The notes beneath the pieces are model-generated. The model worked only from the letters and a program-made list of their open reading frames with translations, ran no database searches and was not told the origin of the DNA. From Dreissena polymorpha (taxonomy: Eukaryota; Mollusca; Bivalvia; Myida; Dreissenidae), in contig NC_068357.1 in the NCBI RefSeq assembly GCF_020536995.1, positions 60,310,123-60,374,122 on the forward strand: a stretch of 64,000 nucleotides of DNA. The letters run 5' to 3'. This document shows positions 47,320 through 59,442 of the stretch, one piece after another (the stretch's first letter is position 1; each line of letters begins with the position of its first letter). Made by a program: the position numbers and the translations under genes.

Positions 47320-49504
47320 TAGCTCACCTGAGCACAACGTGCTCATGGTGAGCTTTTGGGATCGCCTTTTGTCCGTCGTCCGTCGTGCATCCGTCGTCAA
47401 CATAGTGCCTTGTGAACACTCTAGAGGCCACATTTCTTGTCTGTCCGATCTTCATGAAAATTGGTCAGAACATTTGTCCTAATGATGCCTCGACTGAGTT
47501 TGAAACTGGGTCATGCCGGGTCAAAAACTAGGTCACTAGGTCAAAAAAAAAACAAAACGTGTGAACACTGTAGAAGTCACATTTGATGCCCAATCTTTAT
47601 GTTACTTTGTCAAATTGTTTGTCTTAATGATATGTTGGTTGAGTTCAAAAATTGTTCCGGTCCGTTGAAAAACATGGCCGCCAGGGGGCTGGGCAGTATT
47701 CCTTATATGGCTATAGAGAAACCTTGTGAACACTCTAGAAGTTACGGATGAGTTTGAAAATGGTCATGATCGGTGAAAAAACATGGTCGCCAGGGGGCGG
47801 GCAGTTTTCTCTTTATGTATATAGTGAAAACATGTGAACACTGTAGAAGTCACATTTTTGGTCCAATCGTCATGAAATTTGGTCAAAACATATGTTTCCT
47901 GGATACGACGATTGAGTTCGAAAATGGTTCGGATCGGTAAAAAAACATGGCCGCCAATGGGGGGGGGTCTTTTTCCTTATATTTATATAGTAAAAAAGCT
48001 TGTGAACACTCTAGAAGTCTTATTTTTTGCCTAATCATCATGAAATTTGGTCAATACATTGGTTATGTGGATATCTCGGACGAGTTTGAAAATAGTCGTG
48101 AATATTTGAAAAACATGGCAGCCAGGGGTTGGGCAGTTTTCTCAATGTGTACATAGTGAAAACATGCAAACTGTTAAGACACATTTTATGCCCAATCTTT
48201 ATGAAATTTGGTCAGCACATTTGTTTCCTTGATACAACGGTTGAGTTTTAAAATGGTTCGGATCGCTAAAAAAACATGGCCGCCAGGGGGGGGGGGTCTT
48301 GTTCCTTATATTTATATAGTAAAAAAAGCTTGTGAACACTCTAGAAGTCACATTTTTTTGTCCAATCATCATGAAACTTGGTCAAAACATTGGTTTTATG
48401 AATATCTTGTCATGATATCTAGGCCGAGTTCCTTTATGGTTGTGGTCTGTTGAAAAACATGGCTTTAAATGGCTTTATAGTGTGACCTTGTTTACACTCT
48501 ACTAAGAAATTACCAATGTACATGTTGAATGAAATTTATGCATAATATGATATTCATGATCTCCATGCAGTCATCTGAATATTAATTCTGCCGATAAGAT
48601 ATACAGTTAAATTGTCAAAAGTTTTTTAATTTATTTTTGTTTCTTTCTGAAGAGGATTATTATGTTGATGATCGGTTGGGGATGAAGTGCAACAAACATA
48701 TTTTTGCCATCTGCAAACCCTTATCTAATATTCTCAAAATTTTAAGTAGTAATATTGATTTTACAGAAAATTACTTATGGGAGAAACTACTGTATATAAT
48801 TTGAATTGTGTTTGACCTCCAATCATAAATGTATGGCTTGTCAGGAATGCACTATTATTTATGCAATGATCCCATTCATCTACCTGCTTATCAGCAACTA
48901 ATTAATTCTCTATTGACTGTGCCTGAATTGTTAATGTGATGTAACAGGCTTGCAGCTTAAAAGCCCTTAACCCCTAGAAATAGGCCCCAGCTAAGAACTC
49001 ACATCAAAACCCTTCAGACTGATAAGAGTGGAACACAAATTGTTATGGCACACAGTTTATGGATGTCAGGTCGGTAGTTTTGGTGTGATTATCAAAGATT
49101 TGTGTTTTAAAAAGGGTTGATTGTTGTTTTAATTGGAAATATCATTGCAAGGTGAGTCTGAAAATAGTTCCAGCTTGTTTAAAAGCAAGCCTCTGAGGTT
49201 GGTGGCAGATTTATTTTTATTGCTATAGTGAAACATTGTGAACTCTCTATAAGTTACATTTTAGTTAAATCTTACTGAAACATGCTTAGAACATATGTTC
49301 CTATAATATCTTGATTTACTTTGAAAATGGCTCTGGTGCTCTGAAGAGCATGGTTTCCAGGGGCGAGCGAATTTCTTCTTGTGAACCTTATGATAATATT
49401 TATGTTTCATGAAGTACTTTTATTATTTTGAACTCCACCTTCCCAGAATAGTTTAGTTCCTTTGGTTCTCAGGTGAGCACCTTAGGGCCCATGACCCTCT
49501 TGTT
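47320..49504. mobile_element. Pearl/HINE-like element, second TAGCTCACCTGAGC-family copy
   Basis: The head TAGCTCACCTGAGCACAACG with GTCCGTCGTCCGTCG is matched by TCTCAGGTGAGCACC at the right end, which finishes GACCCTCTTGTT (49,504). Units of the ACACTCTAGAGGCCACATTT type occupy 47,415-48,480 and decayed ones 49,140-49,440. About 48,490-49,130 has no unit similarity and is probably an insertion or a diverged stretch. Confidence 0.75.
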
Positions 49505-49840
49505 GGATAAGGGACCTATGCATGTGCTCTAGTTGGCAAGATATGGATGCTTTACTTTGTTACAGGTGGTTATTTCATATTGACGCATTACAGATTTTGA
49601 AGAGACTATGAGATTTGTTGAAGCTATTGAAGGTTTTTTATCTGTTAATGCTAAGTTAAGGAAGTAATTATGTATTTTCACAAATGGAGATGACTGTTAT
49701 TTTGAATATGATCGACAATTCATGTCTTATTATTGTCCTCTTCTATGATGCAAGAATAAATTTGGTCAAACTTCTGCTTCTGATTAAAAAGATTTTGGTA
49801 TGGTTATAATTGTGTTTATTTATTCCTTTCAGCAGGTCAC

Positions 49841-50200
49841 ATGGAAGAAGTTGTAGAAAATATGTCAGATGCAGGCAACTATTCCGCAAAAAGAGGTGAT
49901 TTCACAGTACCACAAGAACCACAAGGCCAAGATAAAGTGGAACAAGGAGAAAAAGGAGAAGACGCTGAAAAAAACATACATAACATTCCCACAATGAGAG
50001 TAAATGATGAGGTCAAAGAAAAACATATTACACCAATACCAATGCCTGATGATATTGATAAAAATTTGCAAGTAAAAAGAGAACGATGGTGCTGCTGGGA
50101 TTCCTATGTGTGTCCTTGGGAAAAGTTTACAAGACCAGGAGTACTTAATCTTCTTAAATGGAATATTTGTGAAAAGACTCATCCCATTCCGGGCAAAGAG
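49841..50200 (+). CDS. NAPEPLD: NAPE-PLD-like phospholipase D (copy B), exon 1
   Basis: ATG at 49,841 follows a TTTCAG acceptor by a few bases, so an untranslated exon lies upstream. The 120 codons run MEEVVENMSDAGNYSAKRGD through a polar, Glu/Lys-rich stretch to CPWEKFTRPGVLNLLKWNIC and EKTHPIPGKE, then a GAG|GTATTT donor in phase 0. The last block aligns with the N-terminal region of vertebrate NAPE-PLD (NPWPTWKNPSIPNVLRW, KDHSSVP--KEELDKELPV, as I recall it) across the exon junction. The acidic N-terminus is likely flexible and is not conserved with vertebrates. Confidence 0.8.
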
Positions 50201-50960
50201 GTATTTATTTCCACAAAATATAGCTTTGTATGACCAGGAATAAATGTTCATAACCAGTTCAATAAAACTGGATTTGCCTAATACTGCTGATAATGTTTGG
50301 TTTTACTTCATCACCATATTGTAATACAGTAAACCAGTACAGTATCTTAAACTTGTGTTAGTTTGGAATCTTAGCTGCAAAAAACAGTTCAGAGTGACTT
50401 GAATATCCATACAAATTGTTAATTTTATGGACTAAATATCAGCTTGCTAATTAAATACAAGTAACTTTTAATATTCTATGGAATTTAACAGAAGTTCCAT
50501 TCTTATACATTGCAGGAATAACTGTTTCAAAAAAGATGGTTCTAGATTGAATAGATGAACCCTTTACCACATAGATACGTATTTTGATGCATTTGTAGTC
50601 CCTTAGACAGTTAATTTTAATTAAAGGCCTTTCTTACTAGATTCAAGTTGTAAAGGCTTAATTTCCAACACTTAGATACTGATGAGCAGCAAACAGCATA
50701 AAAACTGAACAGACTGCAAGTTACTTGCAGGCTGTTCTGGTTTTATGCTGTTTGCACATAGCCATTTTCACTTTGCTTCTAAGTGTGAAAGGGTTAAAGC
50801 ATTATAATAATAACGAGTATAATTTGAATTAACTCCAAACCATTTATAACATCTGTTCAAATTAAAATAGTGAATCTAGTATCTTAACACACACACGGAT
50901 GGTTGAAATAATAAATCTAAATAAAAATATAGTTAGGTTGTCTTAATAATAATCTTGAAA

Positions 50961-51408
50961 ACACTGTATTATGTGAATTGGGAATAAGACATCAGTTTGG
51001 GAATAAATTGTGTTTTATCAAAAGTGCATAATATGCAGTTTTATATGTTGTATTTATCTAGTTTTACAAATTATAATTAAAACATATACTTGCATATATA
51101 ATAGCATCATTTAAATTGATTTTACTTCAAAACTGGATTTTTTGTTAATTAAAAAAAAAAATCCTCATGAAATGAAACTGTGTTCATGCCACGCATGGAC
51201 ACGGTTTAAAAATACATATTAAATGATAAAAATAGAATCACTGTTAATGAAAAAGTCATGGAAAATTTCTTATTAAGCTTAAATTATAGATAATATATTA
51301 CAAAAATATATGTAGATCATGAAATGAATAGTTTTGTTTGAGAAAATCACCAAAATGATGTCCATTCCCAGTTTGATGTCTTATTCCCAATTCACATAAT
51401 ACAGTGTT
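50961..51408. mobile_element. MITE with ~36-bp near-perfect TIRs in NAPE-PLD intron 1
   Basis: ACACTGTATTATGTGAATTG then GGAATAAGACATCA (50,961-50,994) is matched exactly by its complement at 51,371-51,404. TTGAA flanks both ends (50,955-50,959 and 51,408-51,412). A further partial end (GTTGGAATAAGACATCAACC) lies at about 51,442-51,464, suggesting a second truncated copy beside it. No transposase. Confidence 0.72.
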
Positions 51409-52395
51409 TGAACAGGATATTGAAACACAATATTAAGTGACGTTGGAATAAGACATCAACCTTGGACTAAACTTTTTTTCAACAATATATTATTATGCAG
51501 TTTTACCTATTGTATTAATTAATTTAGACAACTTAATATATGAAGTAAAACAGACACTTGCTGATACAAATTGCAACATATAAATTGATTTTACTTAAAA
51601 ACTGGATGTTAATTGGATTTGTTTTTAATCTACAAAGAATGAACTGTGTCAATGCGTGCATGAACATGCCTTTTCAGCTCTATCTACTGGCCGCTTAATG
51701 GCCCCATTCCCAAAGCAATTGTACACAATTCCAATTAGAACAATTCTCAATTTGAGGATGATACACATATTTCTTTTAAGAAATGTCTTATGATAAAATT
51801 ATCTCAGTATATTTAAATAACATTTAACAAAGATAATACATAGTTTGTTTCAGGATTTTATTCTTATAATTTGAGAAAGATGTATATGAAAGTAGTTTGT
51901 TCCAATAGCAGTGGACTTTTCACGCAAAAAAATCCCAATCCCGCAATGGCATTTTCCCCAAAATGGCCAGAAAAAGGCTTGATAAACACGGTTTAAAATT
52001 ACAGTAAGAATAATAAAACTTACTATCACATTTAATATTGAAATGCATAGGAAAGTGCTTATAATACTAATGATATAGACAGAATATTGTAAACAGTTGG
52101 ATGTTTATTGTCTATTTACATACAAGGGCGTATTAACACGCATAGGAACATTTATTTCATTTATCAACAATCACAAAACAGCAAAAGATAAATAAACTTA
52201 ATGGCTGAAAATGATGTCTGCCAGGTAATTGTGTAGTAGGGCACTAACATGACTTTGTGTTACATGTATATTACTACTATGAAAAAGTAAATAGTGATTA
52301 GGGGACATCAATCAGGATTTGGGTAAGGCAAATGCAATATTTATTGTCTTTCTATTATGTTTTATGTTATCCAAGAAAACTTGATAATCTTTCAG

Positions 52396-52875
52396 GACCT
52401 TGATAGGGTACTTCCTGTCAAGTCAAATATGGATAAAATCAAACATCCCCCTGCAGACAAAATACAGGTCACATGGATTGGCCATGCCACAATGCTTGTT
52501 CAGATGGAGGACATGACAATTCTTACTGACCCCGTTCTGGACTCATTTTGCGGACCGATCTGGCCCTTTGGCTACAAGAGACACAGAAACGCTTCCTGCC
52601 AGGTTAAGGACATTGAAAAGCTTGATGCTGTCATCATCAGCCACAACCACTATGACCATCTGGAGGCCAAGGCAGTGAGAGAAATTAATGCAAAATTTAA
52701 GGATGTGCATTGGTTTGTTGCTGGCGGAACCAAGGCATGGTTCCTAGCTATGGACGTTGAGGCTAAAAATTTGACTGAACTAGACTGGTGGCATGGAGTG
52801 GAATTCAATGGGGTGAAATTCATTTGTACGCCAAGTCAGCACTGGTGCCAGAGGTGTATATTCGACTTAAATACG
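52396..52875 (+). CDS. NAPEPLD: NAPE-PLD-like phospholipase D (copy B), exon 2, catalytic core
   Basis: A 480-nt exon (TTTCAG acceptor, ACG|GTAAAA donor, phase 0 at both ends) coding residues 121-280. It holds VTWIGHATMLVQMEDMTILT, DPVLDSF and DAVIISHNHYDHLEAKAV with the HxHxDH zinc motif at about residues 203-208. ELDWWHGVEFNGVKF and TPSQHW, with a further ligand His, follow. The enzyme hydrolyses N-acyl-phosphatidylethanolamines to N-acylethanolamines, including anandamide, and phosphatidic acid at internal membranes. The exon is fully open and nearly identical to copy A's exon 2. Confidence 0.92.
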
Positions 52876-53114
52876 GTAAAATGAATACTACAATATTTGT
52901 ATTAAAATCAAAAGTATTTTGTTATTAAATTAGTAGTGAACACACTTATTTCAGCTAAATGGTTTTGTTATAACAATGCTATAGGTAATATCCACATCTC
53001 TTAAAGGTGCCATGTTGGAAGCTTAAAAAGTAAGATTGTTTTAAATTTTATTTTTGCTCAAAGATATTTTTTTGAATGGATTAAAACATCTCATGTAATT
53101 GTTGTCCATTGCAG

Positions 53115-53266
53115 TGCCTCTGGTGTAGTTGGGTGGTGAAAAGCTCAAAGCATTCCTTCTACTTTGCTGGTGACACTGGATACTATGAAAATCTTTTTAA
53201 AAAGATTGGTGAGAAGTACGGACCATTTGACCTGGCTGGAATACCCATCGGGGCTTACACACCAAG
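53115..53266 (+). CDS. NAPEPLD: NAPE-PLD-like phospholipase D (copy B), exon 3
   Basis: A 152-nt exon from a TTGCAG acceptor (phase 0) to AAG|GTTTGC (phase 2). It encodes [40 protein letters not shown] and [11 protein letters not shown]. The Asp in FAGDTGY bridges the two zinc ions in the family. The two leftover bases AG need G or A from the next exon to make Arg; both exon 4a (G) and exon 4b (A) supply one. Confidence 0.9.
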
Positions 53267-54014
53267 GTTTGCTTTATGTTTTATACTTGGTACTGTTCAG
53301 TCCATCAAACCGTTTTTGCATTTTTAGGGAACACTGGTGGGTATGTAAGCCTTGCGTTGTTGCAATTTTCAATGTTAATACAGCTGCCAAATATTTGTAA
53401 ATGTCCAACAGTTATTTTCTTGTCTGTTATTTGATGCCCCAACTTTTTGACAAGGGGGTAGGGGGGGCATATATACATGCCCTTTTCCGCACTGTTTGTC
53501 TTTACTGTTTTGCCCACTTTTCTGTCCTGCCCACTTTTTTTCCTGCCCCATTTTTTTGTTTAATGAAACCTTATGAACATATTGAGGGCTTTTTTTGTCA
53601 TTTTCATGAAATATGCTCAAAAGCTTTGTGCTACCATTCAGAAATCATTTTATTTTATAAAAAGAAACATAACTTTTAAGGAAAGTCCAATGTACAATCT
53701 GGAGGTAATAAATTCATATTATGACGTTTATTGGGAATACAGCCAAATATTGGCTATAATATCAGTGAAACAAAACACTAATAAGTTGTGCAGTGAGTAC
53801 CGGTAAAACAGATTACCCAATAAAAGTGAGTTGGTGAAATGGCAGCCTTGATATGACGAATATACTGTACTGTTTAACTGCAATAAATAATCTTTATTAG
53901 TAGCAAACTAATAAAAACATGCCCATTAAAGGAAGAGGTTTAAGTTAAATTTTAATTGCTTTCTTGTTTGCCAATTCATTTGATATTATTAAATTAATCA
54001 GTGTTTAATTCTAG

Positions 54015-54132
54015 GTATGCGTTGTCCTATCAACACGTGGACCCTGCAGAAGCAGTGAACATTCACATGGATGTTAAATCACTTTGTTCAATAGGCATCC
54101 ATTGGGGGACATTTAAAACCATGTCATGTGAG
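54015..54132 (+). CDS. NAPEPLD: NAPE-PLD-like phospholipase D, exon 4a (alternative or decaying duplicate)
   Basis: The exon follows a TTCTAG acceptor, enters in phase 2, and ends GAG|GTACCT in phase 0, 118 nt. It encodes YALSYQHVDPAEAVNIHMDV, KSLCSIGIHWGTFKTMSCE. The His of IHWG is the last metal ligand of NAPE-PLD. Compared with exon 4b and with the vertebrate sequence (IHWGTFALANE, as I recall it), the final residues KTMSCE are unusual and one residue longer. It is either an alternative exon with its own sequence or a duplicate losing constraint. Splice sites look usable. Confidence 0.75.
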
Positions 54133-54700
54133 GTACCTGCATATTGTAGTTAGTTGATACTCCTGAAGATTCTTGTGTGAGATAATGCAAACTTTTCATG
54201 AAAGTATGTACAGTGGAACCACTTTAAACCGGACAACCCCAGGACCGAGAGGAAATTCCTGTTTAGAGAGGATTCCAGTTTAGAGGGGACATTGACTATT
54301 TTACTTTCAGAAGGTCAATTACATAGCTTATGTGGGAAAAACAATTTCTGCAAATTTTAATAGTTTATTTACATATACAATTCATTCATACTGCATCACA
54401 TTATAACAATACATGTCACTTAATATCTTGATTCGGAAGCAATATTAGCTACAACATAACTCAAACAGTGCACCCTGAAAAAACAAACAATTGTATACAT
54501 GTATGCATTTGTTAGGTGACTTAAGTTCCTTTTTACACTAAAAAACATGTCAAGAACGACCTGTTTTTTCAAACATCTACCACGCACTATAGTCTTCTCC
54601 ATCTTGTTAATCATTTTTAATACACTAACATACATTTCAGTGTCCTTTTCACTTGCGAAGTTTGCAAGCTTGATAAGGAGCTGAAGAGCTTCTTCATAGG

Positions 54701-56134
54701 TCATGTCACTACCAGGGGGTGGGGGGATTCCTCTTCAGATTCAGCCTCGTCGGTCTCGAGTTTAGTAATGGTGTTTGTCTTGTAGCTTTCCACGAGATTT
54801 TCTTCCCAATTTTCATCATGGTCCTCGGTCGGAATAACGATGTCGATTTCATTGAAGTCTGCAATCTGCAATGCCAGCTCAAGTACCAAGACCGCCAGTC
54901 ACACGTCGTCATCATCATCATCATCGTCATCATCACCATGATTCCCACTCCCATTGTTACCATCATCGCCATCACACTGGTTTGAAACCTTTAACCCGAC
55001 TCCCTCAAAGCACTTAACAATTGTCTCTGGCTTCACTGCTTTCCACGCACCTATAATCCACTTGATGGCGTCCAGTAGCGAGATTTCCTTCGTCAGTTCT
55101 TTTACATTGCTGACAGTTTCTAACTTACTGATCAGCGATTTTAGTAGTCGCCGTCGGTAGAGTGCCTTGAAAGCACGGATGATTCCTTGATCGAGCGGAT
55201 GCAGGTGGCTGGTGGTGTTCGCAGGGAGAAACTATACTTTGACATGAGGGAGCTGGTGGTCTTCTTCTTTTCCATGTGAGGTAGCGTTGTCTAACATCAG
55301 CAGTATGTGACGACCCTGATGCCGCATGTCCGCATTTACGCTTGTAATCCAGTCACTGAACACCTTGCTCTTCATCCAGGCCTTTTTGTTGTGCGTGTAC
55401 TGGACACCTAGCGCACTCACTTTTACATTTTTGAAGCAACGTGGCTTGCCTTCTTTCCCTATCACGAGTGTCATCAACTTTTCGCCTGTGGCTGAGCAAG
55501 CTAGCATAACAGTCACACGCCCTTTAGATGTTTTGTTTCCACTGGTCGATGAACCCTTTGCAGAGAGTGTCTTGTCTGGTAACGCAAGGTAGTAAAGTCC
55601 AGTCTTATCACAATTGAACACGTTTTCATACGAATACGTTCCGATAAAGTCACTAATTCTGTCCTTAAAAGTGTTCACATCAAGTAAGTCCACACTGGCT
55701 CTCTCTCTGCACACTTTGAATGCCTTTATGTCATACCGTGTCTTCCAACGACACAGCCATCCATTAGACGCTTTGAAGTCACTAATAACTAGTTCCTTGG
55801 CAAAGCTCAGTGCCTTTTCCTGTATGATCGGACCAGAGATCGGCAATGACCTGGCCCTTACAACACAAAACCAGTCCCATACAAGTTTGTTGATGTTTTC
55901 AAATTTCATTTCATTCTTGAACCGACTTTTGTTGAGTGACAAGTTGTTTTCCCAATGAGACATGTACATAACCTTTTTTCGCACGATATCCCCGATCGTC
56001 GACTTTCCTACCCCATATTTCTCCAACGGCATCTTGAGTGTAGGTTTAGGGAACATCTCGGACTCTTATATCAATATGATTTTTTCTTCGAGATACAATT
56101 CCACGTGCCTTTGCTTAGAAGGAGTTTCGGACAT
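54701..56134 (-). pseudogene. Tigger-like transposase (CENP-B/DDE), with in-frame stops
   Basis: ATG at 56,134 opens MSETPSKQRHVELYLEEK. KYGVGKSTIGDIV is the CENP-B-type helix-turn-helix. A second DNA-binding block has NGWLCRWKTRYDIK. The DDE/D domain has VFNCDKTGLYY (first Asp), HILLMLDNATSH (second) and SHLHPLDQGIIRAFK (third). The C-terminus is acidic, with a poly-Asp run from (CAT)n at 54,905-54,940, and ends PHPLVVT at a stop at 54,701. In-frame stops lie early (about 56,065), after LPHVKV (about 55,235) and after the poly-Asp run (about 54,895). Otherwise the frame is continuous over about 478 codons, implying a fairly young but dead copy. Confidence 0.88.
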
Positions 56135-56467
56135 TTTTACTCTTAGTTATCTTAATTACCAATTTGAATATCTAAATGCAACTGCTTCAAGAACTCTGCA
56201 AATCACCCTTTTTATATGACACTTAATTAGCAATTGTAATGAACAACACAAACTTAAAAAGCATTAAGATTATTAAAATTTAGCACGGCTTCCTACATCA
56301 AAAACAAAACACACTTAAGAATTCTATGTTTGTTATCAGTAATTATAATCAGTATTAACACCTCTATTGATCGATATGTACATCATAGGACAAGTATCTT
56401 TAAATTGTTTTGCGATTTTTACAGTTTGCTTATTTTTCGACCACCATTATTTATTTCACGCGTCTTT

Positions 56468-56943
56468 AGGTTATATTACACTAATTCCGATTCCCATAGG
56501 GTCCCATTATAAAACTGACAACTTTCACAGCATTTTTATTGCCTTTCCGACGTATCAATTTTTCCGAACCTGGTATAATTTCAAAGATGGATCTGTCATC
56601 TTCCAATAATTGCAATCAAAAACATACCGTCTCGCAACTTCTAAGAAAGTAAATCGCTGTCGAATGAACCCACCGTAGAAAAACGCGTTTTGGAATCCTA
56701 ATTTCGACAAAAGCCCCACACAATAGAAAACACACCCTCAAAAGTTCATCTTTTAAGTTAGCTTCCAATCCAAGGCATCAAAGTACTCCAGACACATACA
56801 GGATATTACAAATAACCACAAAAGACATGTCTCACATTGTTAAATGGCTTATATTCAAGAAGAGAAAAGGAACTCTTTAGAAATAGGCACTACTTTCGAA
56901 TGGACCACGGAGGGATACACAATGATTTAGTGTAATGTAACCT
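56468..56943. mobile_element. 476-bp TIR repeat, left copy
   Basis: Begins AGGTTATATTACACTAATTC and ends TTAGTGTAATGTAACCT, so the ends are inverted repeats; TTAA follows at 56,944-56,947 but is not intact on the left. It matches the copy at 59,443-59,918 in the same orientation with about two differences seen by eye (GCGTTTTGG against GCGTTTCGG, CACAATGA against CACACTGA). Most likely a piggyBac-type MITE. Confidence 0.8.
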
Positions 56944-56947
56944 TTAA

Positions 56948-59442
56948 GGGAACTCAACTTTGTCCCATCTTTTTCAAACTTTCTCCACATGAGATTTCAA
57001 CTATTTCCACAATGAATATGCAATTTCAGTGCATTCGGATGGGGGTAAAGGCCTTAAAATGGCCATTTAAAGCGGTGACTAAATTGGCCGCAGTCAAGTC
57101 GGAATGCATGATTTTTAGTCTAAGTGACGACAGCTGATTTTGTGTCTCCAATTATTGTTACGCGTAACTTTTATGGCAAAAACTGGTATCATTGCATGCG
57201 AAATTCACCAATATATCAGCAAAAGGCCCAAATAAATGTATTGATTGTGAATCAGTGTACTTTTCTTGATGAAATAGGAGACTTTTTTTTAATTTTAAGC
57301 ATTTTTTTCAATAAAAAACTCACTGACAGCATATAAAATCATGTTTTTTAAGAGAATTATTATTAAAAGCTTCACTTACAATCTAAACATACACATTGCA
57401 ATTACAAAAATTAATGCTATTATGATGAGAGGCATAATTTGCAGCTTTCAAGCCGATACAAGCCGGCTACCCAAAATTAACACTTAAAAAGGCGCAAAGC
57501 GCTCCTTCAACAGCTTACGACACAAAGTGACACTTAATGCGCATCCAGATAGTCTCTCTCATATAAATAAGTCCTGTTAGCGACATTTTATTAAGTATTC
57601 TCTTTAAAATCCAGTGTTGAAAGCGTAAGTTTTGCAAAAATGCCCACAGTCACCATGCAAAAGAGCACGTTTGCTAAGGAATTCCTACGCGAGTGGCCAC
57701 ACTAATGTCGTGGCAGGAAAGTCATTTGGGTGTGATTCCTCTGTAGTTCAGTGTACATTCATTCCACTACCTGGGGATGACTATCAGGATCAATTTTCCC
57801 AGCTTGGTGTAGTGTTGACCTTTCAGGATGTTGATGGATCGTCCACAAGCGCTGCACCACTGCGGCCTCTGTTCAGGACACAGAGTCGGATTGAGGTGTA
57901 CACAAACCCGCAGTCAGGCAAGGATCATCCAGACCTTTAATAAAATAAAATGTTTAGGCCCCTGAAACTGGCAATTATGTTCAACACTGAGATAAGGAAA
58001 CACATAGAGGAGACATCATGCCATGGCTTTCTCATTATCGACACGGCAAACTCGAGCAGCTGGGGACTTGGCTCTAAACAAAAACAGGTATGCTCCATCA
58101 ATGTGAGCAAGATGGCATGTCAGAGTTAAAAAGGGCAAACAAACAGACAAAAGAGATATAAAGGAAATTAAAAATTAAATGCCAGAAGTTATTGTAAGTA
58201 TTGTTTTTCTGTCTGCAAGGGTTGCTGTGGAAAATAGTGCTTAACGCATAGTTTGGCCTGTAGGGGTTCTGCTAGCAAGAACAAATCGAAGTCATATCTG
58301 CCCGCGAACTGTAAGCTTGAGATAACCATATCTGATGAAGTACTGCTTTGAAAATGCATTCTGATTGTACTTGAACCAGATCGCATTGACAGCACAAGGC
58401 TTCAGACCCCCCAAAAGTGTGAGGCTTTCAATAGTGCTTACCTGATACCAGACCGCATTGCCCAAGACAGTGACTTTCTCCCGGAACTGCACAGGCTGCA
58501 TCCGCAGCACAATCCTTAAGCTCAATCATGGTCTGGCTAACTCTGAAATAGTGAGATCTGAATTTACAGATGCTCATTTGTCTAAAGGTTATGAGTTTAT
58601 TGCCTATCTTATTAAAAGCAAACACAATGACATGCTTAAGAAGACATGTGCATTTCTGAAAAGACATACAGCTGCCCGATACTTGACTAGGAAAAGGCGC
58701 TATGGTCTTCACTCTGAAATTCATTACTCTAAGGGCTTAACAGAACAAAAGCCAGATCTTACAGCTAAATGGCCCCACCTACAGCTAAATATGCTTTATA
58801 GGTTGAAAATAAAGTTATTTGTCTGAAGAACTAGTGCTATTAACTCATCAGCTATGTTGCTCCACTGGCCGCAATTCTGTAAACATAGTGTATTTATGGA
58901 AATACCTAGTCTACCACCTGCTGCGCACCACTACGTCCACTGTAAATACACAGCTAAGTTAGTACTTTAACGAACAAACTGAAATTCATGTGTTAATTAA
59001 ACAATCAGTATGATGACTCACATTGAAATCATGTCCAGTGCACCAGTCAGAGCAAGACAGCTAGCGGATTGTTGACCATCTACGGCTCAAGGACAAACAG
59101 TCAGGCCTACAAACAAAGAGAAAAATGGCATAAATGGGCTGCATGCATGTAATTTGGCATATTTTTCATCTTGCTCTCCACCTGAAACTTCAATCTAGGG
59201 ACATAATAATATTTACATTTAAGATTTGTTGGAAATGTTACCCTTACTTGTCCATACCAGGTCCCCCACCCATCCGGAACAGTCCAAAACCACCTAAAAC
59301 ATCCATTTGGACCAAAATATTGACATCTCTCATCTATTTTAGCACCCAAATCATCAAAACATTCATTAAAATTCATTTTCTACTTGTCTCGCTTGCAGAC
59401 GAATCCATGTGACCTTGACATTGCAGTTAATGTGCTTTTTAA
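56948..59442. other. 2.5 kb between the two 476-bp repeats, unrecognised
   Basis: A TATA-like CATATAAATAAG (57,560), several short frames near 57,640-58,100 and 58,460-58,826, and an AATAAA at 58,808 could be a transcription unit on the plus strand. I recognise no domain in any frame. The segment is either cargo between two MITE copies or part of a larger element of unknown class. Confidence 0.4.

Larger units (their letters stand above)
49768..53560 (+). repeat. Inverted segmental duplication, copy B (NAPE-PLD exons 1-3)
   Basis: Plus-strand partner of 8,430-16,522. Shared landmarks are AAACTTCTGCTTCTGATTAAA before exon 1, exons 1-3 with identical splice sites, and GCCCCAACTTTTTGACAAG followed by a few TTTTGCCCACTTTTCTG units at 53,440-53,560. 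Beyond about 53,560 the two copies diverge. Confidence 0.8.

Noticed and set aside
55326-56219. Plus-strand frames opposite the Tigger transposase
   Set aside because: Shadows of the minus-strand coding sequence, which carries all conserved motifs.
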